Origin: UBA7672 sp034439955
GTDB lineage: Bacteria > Pseudomonadota > Alphaproteobacteria > Caulobacterales > Hyphomonadaceae
Length of the DNA: 63,946 nucleotides
Direction: 5' to 3'
NCBI GenBank assembly: GCA_034439955.1
Contig: JAWXBJ010000147.1
Coordinates: forward strand, 1 to 63,946
The position numbers were made by a program, and so were the translations under genes. The notes beneath the pieces are model-generated. The model did no database searches, was not told the DNA's origin, and worked only from the letters and a program-made list of their open reading frames with translations. This document shows positions 29,062 through 37,430 of the stretch, piece after piece. Positions within the stretch are counted from its first letter, which is position 1; each line of letters opens with the position of its first letter.

Positions 29062-29787
29062 CTATTCGCCGATAGCGTGGAGCGCGGAACCCCGCTCCTG
29101 CAGCCATTTGCGCGCGTCCACCCATTCCGGCATGGCGCGCGCAACCTGACGCCAGAAACGCGAAGAATGGTTCATTTCCCTAAGGTGAGCCACCTCATGC
29201 GCCGCGACATAGTCGAGCGCGAAGGGCGGGGCGCACACGAGACGCCAGGAAAAATTGAGACGGCCCTCGGAACTGCACGACCCCCAGCGCGAGCGCGTGT
29301 CCTTGATTGAGATGGACCTGGGCGTGACCTTGAGCGTCGCGGCGTGAACCGCCACCCGCTCGGCGAAATCGGCCCGCGCCGCAGACCGAAAGAACGCCCT
29401 TGTCTTGTCCTCGAAGACCTCCCTCGGACCGGGAATGAGCAGCACAGGTGTGGGTCCGGCTTTGTCTAGACGTACCGTTCTGCCTGTTTCGACATGCCGC
29501 AGGCGATGGATGACGCCACGCAGCGGAATGTAGGCGCCGGGCCTCAGCTGGACCGGACGGGGAAGCGCGCCCAGACGCTCCGCAATCCAGTCCACGCGCT
29601 CGGAGGCGAAGGAAATCGCATCCAGGGCGTGCCTCAGCGCTGGCGCCGTAGCCACAGCTTCCCGCGCATGCGGGTCTATCCTTACGGAAACACGCCTTGC
29701 GCGCTTGTCTACATGGACCCGGACGGGTACCGAGGCGCCGGATTTGGCGATCAGAAACACCCGATGATGCGATTCCGAGGCGATCAT
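29062..29787 (-). CDS. SprT/YgjP-like zinc metallopeptidase (DUF45)
   Basis: 241 residues. The zinc motif HEVAH (HExxH) within DYVAAHEVAHLREMNHSSRFW near residue 195 gives the second-shell His downstream. Upstream, SIKDTRSRWGSCSSEGRLNFSWRL is the diagnostic segment of the YgjP/DUF45 family. No signal peptide, so cytoplasmic. The role in bacteria is unclear; relatives act as metalloproteases and one is encoded beside restriction systems. Divergent from the next gene with only 60 bp between starts. Confidence 0.88.
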   Translation of the reverse strand: MIASESHHRVFLIAKSGASVPVRVHVDKRARRVSVRIDPHAREAVATAPALRHALDAISFASERVDWIAERLGALPRPVQLRPGAYIPLRGVIHRLRHVETGRTVRLDKAGPTPVLLIPGPREVFEDKTRAFFRSAARADFAERVAVHAATLKVTPRSISIKDTRSRWGSCSSEGRLNFSWRLVCAPPFALDYVAAHEVAHLREMNHSSRFWRQVARAMPEWVDARKWLQERGSALHAIGE

Positions 29788-29847
29788 GCTAAGGGCGTAA
29801 CGTCCTGTTGGAGATGACGCAACACGACATAGCGAGGGACGGACGAA

Positions 29848-31467
29848 ATGAAGACCTGGATTGTCTGCGCCAGTGCTCTGGCGCTTGCCTCCGCCTGCGG
29901 CAGCAGCAAGGAAGCCACCGCAGCGCTTGACGCCATGAACCTGACGGACGGAACGTCCGGACTGGTGAAATACGCCAGCAAGTCAGGTTCGGGCGACAAG
30001 GTGACGCTGAAAGACGTGGTCATCGGCCCGGGCGCCGGGCAGGGGTTCAAGGCCAAGTCGCTGGTTCTTGATGGTCTGGGGCTCACCTCCGACGGCAAGC
30101 CGATGTTCAGGGACCTGACCCTGAAGGACGTCTCACCCGAAGCCGAAACGCCTGGCGTGACGTTCAATCTAGCCACGGTATCAATCAGAAACCCCAACGA
30201 AATCACGGCGGCATTCCTGGCAAGCTCGCTGACGCAGGCAGGGCCAGCGACGCCGCCGCCTTTCGAACAATGGTCCCTGGACAAGATCTCTTTCAACGGC
30301 CTGACCATCACGGGCGATCTGGCCCAGATGGGCATGGGCGCCGGATCCTTCAGCGTCGCGATGGATGAAATGTCGGTCGCGAGCCTCAAGGACACGATCT
30401 TCGGCTCCGCCATCCTCTCGGGCCTCAAGGGCACGTTCGATGTCCCCGCCGAGGCCGGAGCGGGTTTTCCCGTCGCTGGCACGTTCGATTTCGGCAAGGG
30501 CGAGATCAAGGGATTGAGGGGAGGTCTTTACGCGACCGCGTTCGAGGCCGGCTTCGCGTCCGGAATGGACCCCATGGCCATGCAGACGATCAACGCAGAC
30601 ATGATCGCCGCCATGACGAGCCCGATCGATCCCGGCTTCGACACGTTCAACTGGAGCGGGATGAATATCGCCGCGTCGGGCGTCAAGCTGGCGACCTCGG
30701 CCATCGACCAGAAGGCCACGCGAAACGCGCAGGGCGTCGTCACGGCGGTCTCCTCGCCGCGCGCGACCGTGTCCTTCACGGCCAACGCCGCAGACGGCCA
30801 GCTTGGGGCGATGGCGGGCGGCGCGCTCGGAATGATCGGCTACGAGACCGTCGAGCTCTATGGCGAGGGCGACGCAACCTTCGACCCGGCGACCGATACG
30901 ACGCGCTATACCAGGTATAATTTCGGCATGACCGACGGTTTCGACATTGTAATGAGTGGCGGCTTCCTGGGCGTCCAGAAAGCGCTGGTGTCGCTGATGT
31001 CGGGAATCTCCTCGATGGGCGGCGCGCCGATTGTCGAGCCGGATTTCGACGACGAGACGCCGGATGCCGATGCGCCGGTTGTCGAACCCACCCTGCCGGC
31101 CGCTCCCGATTTCAGCGGCGTCGGAGAGTTGACCATTGTCGATCTTGACCTGACGCTGACCGACAAGTCCCTGGTGAACCGTCTTCTGCAACTGTCGACG
31201 ATGATGGGCAGTCCCGATCCGGAGGCCCTTCGCACTGACATCGTCAACCAGATCGCAGCTCTGGGAGCGGATCTGTCGGCGGCAGGCGTCGATCCTGCCG
31301 TCTCAAGCGAACTGCTGGCGGCCGTGTCCAGTTTCATCAAGCAGCCGGGCACGCTGTCGATCAAGCTCAAGCCGGCGACGCCGCTCAAGCTGGGCGATGT
31401 CTCGGGACCCGAGCAGCTGACCAAGACAACCCTTGGCTTCTCGGCGACGAGCGCGCCTGCGAACTGA
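29848..31467 (+). CDS. Large secreted or lipid-anchored protein of unknown function
   Basis: 539 residues. The N-terminus (MKTWIVCASALALASACGSS) is a signal sequence. The Cys after ALASA could be a lipobox, although Ala instead of Leu at -3 makes this uncertain. The mature chain is Gly/Ala/Asp-rich with regularly spaced beta-like stretches (KVTLKDVVIGPGAG, LVLDGLGLTSDGKPMFRDLTL) and an acidic Pro linker around 400-420. It ends in a repeat-like LSIKLKPATPLKLGDVSG. The pattern suggests an elongated beta-rich envelope protein. No family recognised. A near-perfect palindrome lies 19 bp behind the stop. Confidence 0.8.
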   Translation: MKTWIVCASALALASACGSSKEATAALDAMNLTDGTSGLVKYASKSGSGDKVTLKDVVIGPGAGQGFKAKSLVLDGLGLTSDGKPMFRDLTLKDVSPEAETPGVTFNLATVSIRNPNEITAAFLASSLTQAGPATPPPFEQWSLDKISFNGLTITGDLAQMGMGAGSFSVAMDEMSVASLKDTIFGSAILSGLKGTFDVPAEAGAGFPVAGTFDFGKGEIKGLRGGLYATAFEAGFASGMDPMAMQTINADMIAAMTSPIDPGFDTFNWSGMNIAASGVKLATSAIDQKATRNAQGVVTAVSSPRATVSFTANAADGQLGAMAGGALGMIGYETVELYGEGDATFDPATDTTRYTRYNFGMTDGFDIVMSGGFLGVQKALVSLMSGISSMGGAPIVEPDFDDETPDADAPVVEPTLPAAPDFSGVGELTIVDLDLTLTDKSLVNRLLQLSTMMGSPDPEALRTDIVNQIAALGADLSAAGVDPAVSSELLAAVSSFIKQPGTLSIKLKPATPLKLGDVSGPEQLTKTTLGFSATSAPAN

Positions 31468-31485
31468 TACACGACGCAAGAGGCA

Positions 31486-31533
31486 GAGCATTCTTCAATC
31501 AAACTGGGTCAGTTTGATTGAAGAAAGATGCTC
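31486..31533 (+). repeat. Dispersed palindromic repeat, best copy
   Basis: The left arm GAGCATTCTTCAATCAAACTG and right arm CAGTTTGATTGAAG AAAGATGCTC pair almost perfectly (one 3-base bulge) around GGT. It lies 19 bp behind a stop codon and between convergent genes, so it may act as a bidirectional 3'-end hairpin. The same arms recur at 29025, 40178, 50213, 56943 and 60651. Confidence 0.75.
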
Positions 31534-31614
31534 CATCTCAAAAATGCAGAGCAACCCGCTCAGGATCGGCTCCTGGGCGGGCGTTCGCGCGTGCGACCCC
31601 ACTGTCAGTCCGCT

Positions 31615-32229
31615 TCAGCTGTCGAGCGCCGCGATGCACTTCGCCATTTCCTCCGGCCGCGTTTGCGGGGTGAAGAATGTCGCGAGCTTCCAGTTCTCGT
31701 CCATCAGGTAGATGATGGACGTATGGTTGACCAGATATCCAGAGGCGCTGGAGGCGTCCTCGACCCGCTCGAAGCTGGCCGCGAAGCGGCTCGCGGCAGC
31801 CTGAAGCTCGTCCTCTGTTCCGGTCAGCCCGACGATGTCGGAGGGAAACCCGTTGCTTGCGATGTAAGCGGCGAGCGCGTCCGGCGTGTCGCGGGCTGGA
31901 TCGACCGAAATGAGCGCGGTCATCGGTTTCTCAATCCCCGCGGGCAGCAGGTTCAGCGCCGTGCCGATGGCGTAGAGCGTGTTGGGGCAGATATCCGGAC
32001 AATAGGTAAAACCGAAAAAGACCAGCGTTTGCCGGCCGCGAAAATTGTCCTCGGTGAACGGCGCACCTGTTTGAGCCGTCAGCTGGAGGGGGCCCCCGAT
32101 CTTGTCGGATGCGCGGTTGAAACACGCCGTATCGACGCCGGCGCGCGCGTTCTCCTGGGCGGAGCAGCCCGCCAGGACGAGGCCAAGAAACAGGCTCAAG
32201 CCGCTTTGACCGAGGGCGATTTTCGGCAT
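31615..32229 (-). CDS. Sco1/SenC-family copper chaperone lipoprotein
   Basis: 204 residues. Lipoprotein signal with lipobox LAGC (Cys about 22). A thioredoxin-like Sco fold follows with the copper motif FTYCPDICP (CxxxC) near residue 80 and the third ligand His in LVNHTS near 170. Sco proteins deliver copper to the CuA site of cytochrome c oxidase or act as thiol sensors in the periplasm. It is divergent from regB with 73 bp between starts. In Rhodobacter the homologue senC is also linked to regB/regA (known), supporting a role in respiratory redox regulation. The Sco/RegB/RegA linkage is intact here. Confidence 0.94.
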   Translation of the reverse strand: MPKIALGQSGLSLFLGLVLAGCSAQENARAGVDTACFNRASDKIGGPLQLTAQTGAPFTEDNFRGRQTLVFFGFTYCPDICPNTLYAIGTALNLLPAGIEKPMTALISVDPARDTPDALAAYIASNGFPSDIVGLTGTEDELQAAASRFAASFERVEDASSASGYLVNHTSIIYLMDENWKLATFFTPQTRPEEMAKCIAALDS

Positions 32230-32302
32230 GCCGTCTTATGGCCATGGCGGTCGCTTTTTGCAATGTGCGATCCCAAGTTGCGAGACATCGGTGCGGCCCC
32301 GC

Positions 32303-33691
32303 ATGGCTGATGCGAACGCCCCGGACGCCGCGATCAACGTCCCCGTCGTGCGCCGGGCGGAGGCCACGCAGGCGGCCCTGAAGAATGTCGGTTCGGCGTT
32401 CGGCCGGACGCGTCTGCGCACCCTGATCTCCCTGAGATGGATGGCGATCGGCGGGCAGGCGGCGGCCGTCCTGTTCGTTCATTTCATTCTCGCATTCGAA
32501 CTCCCGCTTGCAGCCTCTCTCGCGGCGATTGGCGCATCGGCCTGGCTGAACGTCGCGCTCATGGCGGTCTTCCCTTCCCAGCACCTGTCGTCGGCGGCGG
32601 AAACGGCGGGCCAGCTCGCCTTCGACATCGTCCAGCTGTCGGTCCTCATCGGCCTCACGGGCGGGCTGGAGAATCCTTTCCTGCTGATGATTCTCGCGCC
32701 CGTGACCGTCGGCGCCTCACGGCTGTTGCCTGCCTATGCGGGATTGCTGTCCCTGCTCGCTCTCCTCTGCTGCGTCGGCATGTCGGTTTGGGGGTTCGAC
32801 CTTCCCTGGCGAGGCGGAGAAGATCTGCAATTGCCGCTGCTCTATCAGGCGGGGCAACTCGCGGCGGTGGCGATCGGGCTTGTCTTCTTCTCGGTCTCGG
32901 CCTGGCGAACCGGGCGCGACGAGGCGCATCTCGTTTCGGCCCTGGACGCGGTGCAAGCGGTTCTTGCACGCGAACAACAGCTTTCAGCGCTTGGCGCGCT
33001 CGCGGCCGCCACAGCGCATGAGCTGGGAACGCCGCTCGCCACCATTTACCTTTCAGCCAAGGAACTGGCGCGGTCGGTCCGGGCGGACCATCCGGCCCGG
33101 GAGGATATCGACCTGATCACCGAACAGGCCGAACGCTGTCGCGCGATCCTCATGCAAATCTCGCAGAGGCGGCAGGCGACCGACGCGGCGATGGCGCGGA
33201 CCCCGCTTCCCTTGCTGATCGAGGAGGCGGCCGAGCCGCACATAGGATCCGGAATCCATGTCCAATGCTCCTGCTCGCCCCTGTCCAAGACGGAAGAGGG
33301 CGGGGTGCATGCGCCTGTCGTCATCCGGCGGCCGGAAATCATTCACGCCCTCGGCGCATTCATCGAGAACGCCGTGAGCTTCGCCGCCGGCGAGGTCAGT
33401 GTAAACGCCCGCTGGTCCGGACAGGAGATACGCATCTACATAACCGACGACGGCGCCGGCTTCGCGCCGTCCGTCCTCGCCAAGCTGGGAGAGCCCTATT
33501 TCAGCGAGCGCAGCGTCGAGCAGCGCGGAGGCGGGCTGGGTCTCGGGTTCTTCATCGCCTGCACCTTGCTGGAACGGACCGGCGCCCGTGTGACGCCCTA
33601 CAACCGCCAGTCGCCCGCGAAGGGTGCGGTCGTAAGAATCGTGTGGCCGCGCCGCTCGATCGAAGCTCCGCCCGGTTGGACCGACGGGTGA
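32303..33691 (+). CDS. regB: RegB/ActS/PrrB-type redox sensor histidine kinase
   Basis: 462 residues from ATG 32303 (25 codons shorter than the open frame, which would overlap the sco start). Six hydrophobic helices (about 40-195) carry GGLENPF, the GGxxNPF quinone-binding heptapeptide of RegB. The H-box AHELGTPLATIYL has the phospho-acceptor His239. Shortly after lies EQAERCRAIL, whose Cys corresponds to the redox-active Cys of RegB. ATP lid motifs DDGAGFAP and GGGLGLGFFIA are at 400-435. It senses ubiquinone/redox state and controls respiration and energy genes through RegA, encoded next. Confidence 0.95.
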   Translation: MADANAPDAAINVPVVRRAEATQAALKNVGSAFGRTRLRTLISLRWMAIGGQAAAVLFVHFILAFELPLAASLAAIGASAWLNVALMAVFPSQHLSSAAETAGQLAFDIVQLSVLIGLTGGLENPFLLMILAPVTVGASRLLPAYAGLLSLLALLCCVGMSVWGFDLPWRGGEDLQLPLLYQAGQLAAVAIGLVFFSVSAWRTGRDEAHLVSALDAVQAVLAREQQLSALGALAAATAHELGTPLATIYLSAKELARSVRADHPAREDIDLITEQAERCRAILMQISQRRQATDAAMARTPLPLLIEEAAEPHIGSGIHVQCSCSPLSKTEEGGVHAPVVIRRPEIIHALGAFIENAVSFAAGEVSVNARWSGQEIRIYITDDGAGFAPSVLAKLGEPYFSERSVEQRGGGLGLGFFIACTLLERTGARVTPYNRQSPAKGAVVRIVWPRRSIEAPPGWTDG

Positions 33692-33770
33692 TGTCGCGGT
33701 CGTCGATGGGCGTTTGCCTATCAGTCCGGCCCCTCTATACTGTTCCACGGCCTTCATGACGGGAGACAAG

Positions 33771-34337
33771 GTGGACGAGGCAACCGACACGGATCCCCGG
33801 ATCTCGGCGCTGGAGGATCGCACGCTGATGGTGCTCGACGACGATGCGCCGTTCCGGACGCGCCTTGCCCGCGCGCTCGCCCAGCGCGGGTTCGACGTCG
33901 TGGCGCTTGCATCGGTCGCTGAGGCCAGAGGCCACATGAAGCGCGCCCAGCCCGCCTTCGCGGTGGTGGATCTTAGGTTGGAGGATGGCTCGGGGCTCGA
34001 AGTCGTTGAAGAACTCCACCAGTGCCGGGGGGATGCTCACGCTGTGATCCTCACGGGCTATGGCGCGATCGCGACGGCCGTCGCCGCCGTCAAGGCCGGG
34101 GCGATCGACTATCTCGCCAAACCGGCCGACGTCGATGACATCGTCAATGCGCTTCTCGCCGCCCGGGAAAACCGGCCCGATCCACCCGAAAACCCGATGT
34201 CGGCGGACCGGGTGCGGTGGGAGCACATCCAGCGCGTCTATGAATTGTGCAACCACAATGTCTCCGAGACGGCGCGCCGGCTGAACATGCACAGGCGGAC
34301 GCTTCAGCGGATTCTGGCCAAGCGCGCGCCGCGCTGA
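33771..34337 (+). CDS. regA: RegA/ActR/PrrA-type response regulator
   Basis: 188 residues. The GTG at 33771 has GGGAGA 5 bases upstream and gives the family's short N-terminus; ATG 33756 is an alternative. Receiver domain: acidic pocket LDDD, phospho-acceptor Asp67 in VVDLRLEDG, switch Thr in LTGYG and Lys in YLAKPADV. A Pro linker (DPPENP) and the Fis-type helix-turn-helix (NVSETARRLNMHRRTLQRILAKR) end the protein, exactly the RegA layout. It regulates respiratory and redox-balance genes. It follows regB by 79 bp. Confidence 0.95.
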   Translation: MDEATDTDPRISALEDRTLMVLDDDAPFRTRLARALAQRGFDVVALASVAEARGHMKRAQPAFAVVDLRLEDGSGLEVVEELHQCRGDAHAVILTGYGAIATAVAAVKAGAIDYLAKPADVDDIVNALLAARENRPDPPENPMSADRVRWEHIQRVYELCNHNVSETARRLNMHRRTLQRILAKRAPR

Positions 34338-34471
34338 GGGTCGCGAGATTCAACCTGGCTCGCCGGGTTTAAGACTTGCGTCAAATTTCTCCCATATTGC
34401 GAAGCTCTAAACTCGAAGCGGCGACGGATTCATGTCTCTGGGATATGCCGGGAAGGCACGGGAGGATGGCG

Positions 34472-34966
34472 ATGCGGGGAGTCCTGGCGACACTTGTAGG
34501 TCTGGCGGCGCTGTCGGCCCCGGCCGCAGCCGAGGTCAAGGCGATCGGACGCTATCAGGAGTGGCGCGTATATACCGAGGCGGTGGGCAAGGATCTCGTC
34601 TGCTTCGCGGCGACGCCCGCCATCGACATGGCGCCCAAGAATGTTGCGCATGGCGAGGTCAATTTCTTTGTCGCCAGCTGGAAGTCGGGCGCGGCGGCGA
34701 GCCAGCCCAGCCTGGCCGTCGGCTACGACCTGCGCGCCGATCTTGCGCCCGAAGCCGTCATCGGCCGGGAACGGTTCGCCATGTACGCGGCGGGGCGCGA
34801 AGCCTTTGTGACCGACAGCCGTGAAAAACCCCTGATCGCGGCGCTCAAGAAAGGCAGTGAGCTGAGAATCGAGGCAGCCTCGCTCAAGGACGCCCGCACC
34901 GCCTATCATTTTTCGCTGAAGGGTTCGACCGACGCGATCGACAAGGCGCGGGCGCTGTGCCGATAG
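34472..34966 (+). CDS. IalB-like (invasion-associated locus B family) periplasmic protein
   Basis: 164 residues from the ATG at 34472, 6 bases after GGAGG. Signal peptide MRGVLATLVGLAALSAPAAA, then EVKAIGRYQEWRVYTEAVGKDLVCFA, which resembles the W..C-type opening of IalB proteins; a second Cys is near the C-terminus (ALCR), likely disulfide-bonded to the first. Alphaproteobacterial IalB proteins are periplasmic and of poorly known function; the name comes from Bartonella. Convergent with the malic enzyme gene. Confidence 0.75.
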   Translation: MRGVLATLVGLAALSAPAAAEVKAIGRYQEWRVYTEAVGKDLVCFAATPAIDMAPKNVAHGEVNFFVASWKSGAAASQPSLAVGYDLRADLAPEAVIGRERFAMYAAGREAFVTDSREKPLIAALKKGSELRIEAASLKDARTAYHFSLKGSTDAIDKARALCR

Positions 34967-35011
34967 CGGCGTCCGAGCGCCGAGCGCCTCCGCAAGCTGC
35001 CGGCCCGGACT

Positions 35012-37282
35012 TTAGCCGTTGGGGTTGAAGGCCGAGAAAGCCGCCAGGTTCACGATGTCCTGCACCTTGGCGTCAAGCTGCGCGATCTGAACCGAGCATT
35101 TCAGCCCGACCAGCAAAGGACCGATGACAGTCGCCCCGCCCAGCGCCGCCGCTATCTTCGTCGAGATCGCGGCCGAGTGCACCGCAGGCATCACCAGCAC
35201 GTCGGCTGGCCCCGACAGGCGGGAGAAGGGATAGAGGCGGCGGGCGTCCGGGTTTAGTGCGACATCGACGGCCATTTCGCCCTCATACTCGAAACCAACG
35301 TCGCCGCGTGCATCAAGCAGCGCGACGGCGTCGCGGACCTTTGCCATCCGCTCGCCCGGTGGGTTTCCGAAAGTCGAATACGAGACGAAGGCAAGGCGCG
35401 GCGCTAACCCCAACCGCTGGGCGGCCCTGGCGGCCGAGACGGCAATCTCGGCAAGGTCGTCGGCGTCGGGCATTTCTGTGACGCTGGTGTCGGCGATCAG
35501 CATCGGGCCGGACCGTCCGATCACGATCGACAAGCCGATCGAGCGCGTGTCCTCGCGCGGATCGATGGCCAGCGAGATGTCAGAAAGCGACGTTGCATAG
35601 TTGCGGGTGACGCCGGTGATCATGCCGTCGGCATGGCCAAGCGCCAGCATGCAGGCGGCGAAGACATTGCGGTCCTGGTTGATGAGGCGCTGAACGTCGC
35701 GCTGGAGATAGCCGTGCCGCTGGAGGCGGGCGTAGAGATAGTCGGAATAGGCCTGGTTGTGTTCCGATATGCGGGCGTTGATGATCTGGAGCTCGGGGAC
35801 AGGCACGCCCACCAGCTGCATGTTGCGGTGGATCTGCTCCTCGCGTCCGACGAGGATCGGCTCGCCAAGCTCCTGGGTCTTGAAGGCGTAGGCGGCCCGG
35901 ATCACGGCGGGCTCCTCGCCCTCGGCGAAGACGATGCGTTTGCGGGTTCCTTCGCGGCGCACCGCCCCATGAATGCGTTGCAGGAAGGACGCGGACGGGT
36001 CGAGGCGCTGGGCGAGGCCGTCGCGGTAGGCGTTCATGTCGGCGATCGGCTTGCGCGCGACGCCGGAATCCATTGCGGCCTTCGCGACGAACGGCGGAAT
36101 GTACCAGATGAGGCGCGGGTCAAAAGGCGCCGGGATGATGTAGTCCGGGCCAAAGGAGGGGCGGGCGCCATGATAGGCGGCGGCCACCTCGTCGGGGACA
36201 TCCTCACGCGCCAGCTGGGCCAGCGCCTGGGCGGCCGCAATTTTCATTTCCTCGTTGATGGTCCGGGCGCGGGCGTCGAGAGCCCCCCGGAAGATATAGG
36301 GAAAGCCCAGGACATTGTTGACCTGGTTGGGATAGTCCGACCGGCCCGTCGCGATGATGGCGTCGGAGCGCACCTCCTTGACTTCCTCGGGCGTGATTTC
36401 GGGGTCGGGATTGGCCATCGCGAAGATGATCGGATTCTTCGCCATCGACGCGACCATCTCGCGGGTGACGGCGCCCTTGACCGACAGTCCCAGGAAACAG
36501 TCGGCGCCTTTCATGGCGTCAGCGAGGGTTCGTTTCTTCGTGTTGACGGCGAAGGCGGACTTGAACTGGTCCATGCCTTGCTGGCGGCCCTCATAGATGA
36601 CCCCCGACCTGTCGCACATCAGGATGTTGTCGCGTTTGACGCCGAGGTGGCGGATGAGGGCCGCAACCGAAAGGCCGGCCGCCCCGGCGCCCGAAACGGC
36701 GACGGTTACGTCGGACAGTTTGCGTCCCGTGATCTCGCATGCATTGATGAGGCCGGCGGCCGCGATGATGGCGGTACCATGCTGGTCGTCATGGAAGACC
36801 GGAATATCCAGCCGCGAGCGCAACTCGCTTTCGATGATGAAGCACTCGGGAGACTTTATGTCCTCGAGATTGATGCCGCCGAAAGTCGCGCCGATGGCGC
36901 GCACGCATTCGATGAATTTCTGGGGATCCTTCTCATCGACCTCGATGTCGATCGAATCGACGTCGGCGAAGCGTTTGAAGAGGACGGACTTGCCCTCCAT
37001 CACCGGCTTCGAAGCCAGCGATCCAAGATCGCCCAGCCCGAGTATGGCCGTGCCGTTCGAGATGACGGCGACCAGATTGCCCTTGGAGGTGTAGTCGTAG
37101 GCAAGATCGGGATCCCGGGCGATGGCGAGGACCGGGACCGCGACGCCGGGCGAATAGGCGAGCGACAGGTCGCGCTGGGTCGCCATCGGCTTCGTCGGCG
37201 TGATGGAAATCTTGCCCGGCTGGGGATAGCGATGGAAGGCCAGCGCTTCTTCGTCGGTGAGGGTCGGGCGTTTGCTGGTCAT
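35012..37282 (-). CDS. maeB: NADP-type malic enzyme fused to a phosphotransacetylase-like domain (MaeB)
   Basis: 756 residues, the expected length of the fused MaeB type. The N-terminal malic enzyme (about 1-430) shows LAYSPGVAVP, the catalytic ECFIIESELR and FHDDQHGTA, and the dinucleotide motif VSGAGAAGLS. The C-terminal domain (about 435-756) is phosphotransacetylase-like but usually non-catalytic, binding acetyl-CoA as an inhibitor (family knowledge). It converts malate to pyruvate + CO2 with NAD(P)H. Divergent from mutS over 148 bp. Confidence 0.95.
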   Translation of the reverse strand: MTSKRPTLTDEEALAFHRYPQPGKISITPTKPMATQRDLSLAYSPGVAVPVLAIARDPDLAYDYTSKGNLVAVISNGTAILGLGDLGSLASKPVMEGKSVLFKRFADVDSIDIEVDEKDPQKFIECVRAIGATFGGINLEDIKSPECFIIESELRSRLDIPVFHDDQHGTAIIAAAGLINACEITGRKLSDVTVAVSGAGAAGLSVAALIRHLGVKRDNILMCDRSGVIYEGRQQGMDQFKSAFAVNTKKRTLADAMKGADCFLGLSVKGAVTREMVASMAKNPIIFAMANPDPEITPEEVKEVRSDAIIATGRSDYPNQVNNVLGFPYIFRGALDARARTINEEMKIAAAQALAQLAREDVPDEVAAAYHGARPSFGPDYIIPAPFDPRLIWYIPPFVAKAAMDSGVARKPIADMNAYRDGLAQRLDPSASFLQRIHGAVRREGTRKRIVFAEGEEPAVIRAAYAFKTQELGEPILVGREEQIHRNMQLVGVPVPELQIINARISEHNQAYSDYLYARLQRHGYLQRDVQRLINQDRNVFAACMLALGHADGMITGVTRNYATSLSDISLAIDPREDTRSIGLSIVIGRSGPMLIADTSVTEMPDADDLAEIAVSAARAAQRLGLAPRLAFVSYSTFGNPPGERMAKVRDAVALLDARGDVGFEYEGEMAVDVALNPDARRLYPFSRLSGPADVLVMPAVHSAAISTKIAAALGGATVIGPLLVGLKCSVQIAQLDAKVQDIVNLAAFSAFNPNG

Positions 37283-37354
37283 AATCTTCTGGCTTCGATC
37301 CGACCGGACGGGTCAAATGGCTTTGCGATGCGCGACGCGTGACTGTTCAGGGCA

Positions 37355-37384
37355 GGGTAGGCTGGTCAGGCTAGGGTAGGCTGG
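37355..37384 (+). repeat. Short direct repeat in the maeB-mutS divergent region
   Basis: GGGTAGGCTGG occurs twice (37355-37365 and 37374-37384), 19 bases apart. Possible regulatory half-sites for one of the divergent genes, or chance. Confidence 0.3.
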
Positions 37385-37430
37385 CGCGCATTCAGCCGCA
37401 AACGATGATCGAATCAAGCATGAAGCAGCC

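Noticed and set aside
35633..37342. 569-codon plus-strand frame opposite maeB
   Set aside because: Antisense shadow of the malic enzyme; low-complexity Arg/Gly/Asp composition.
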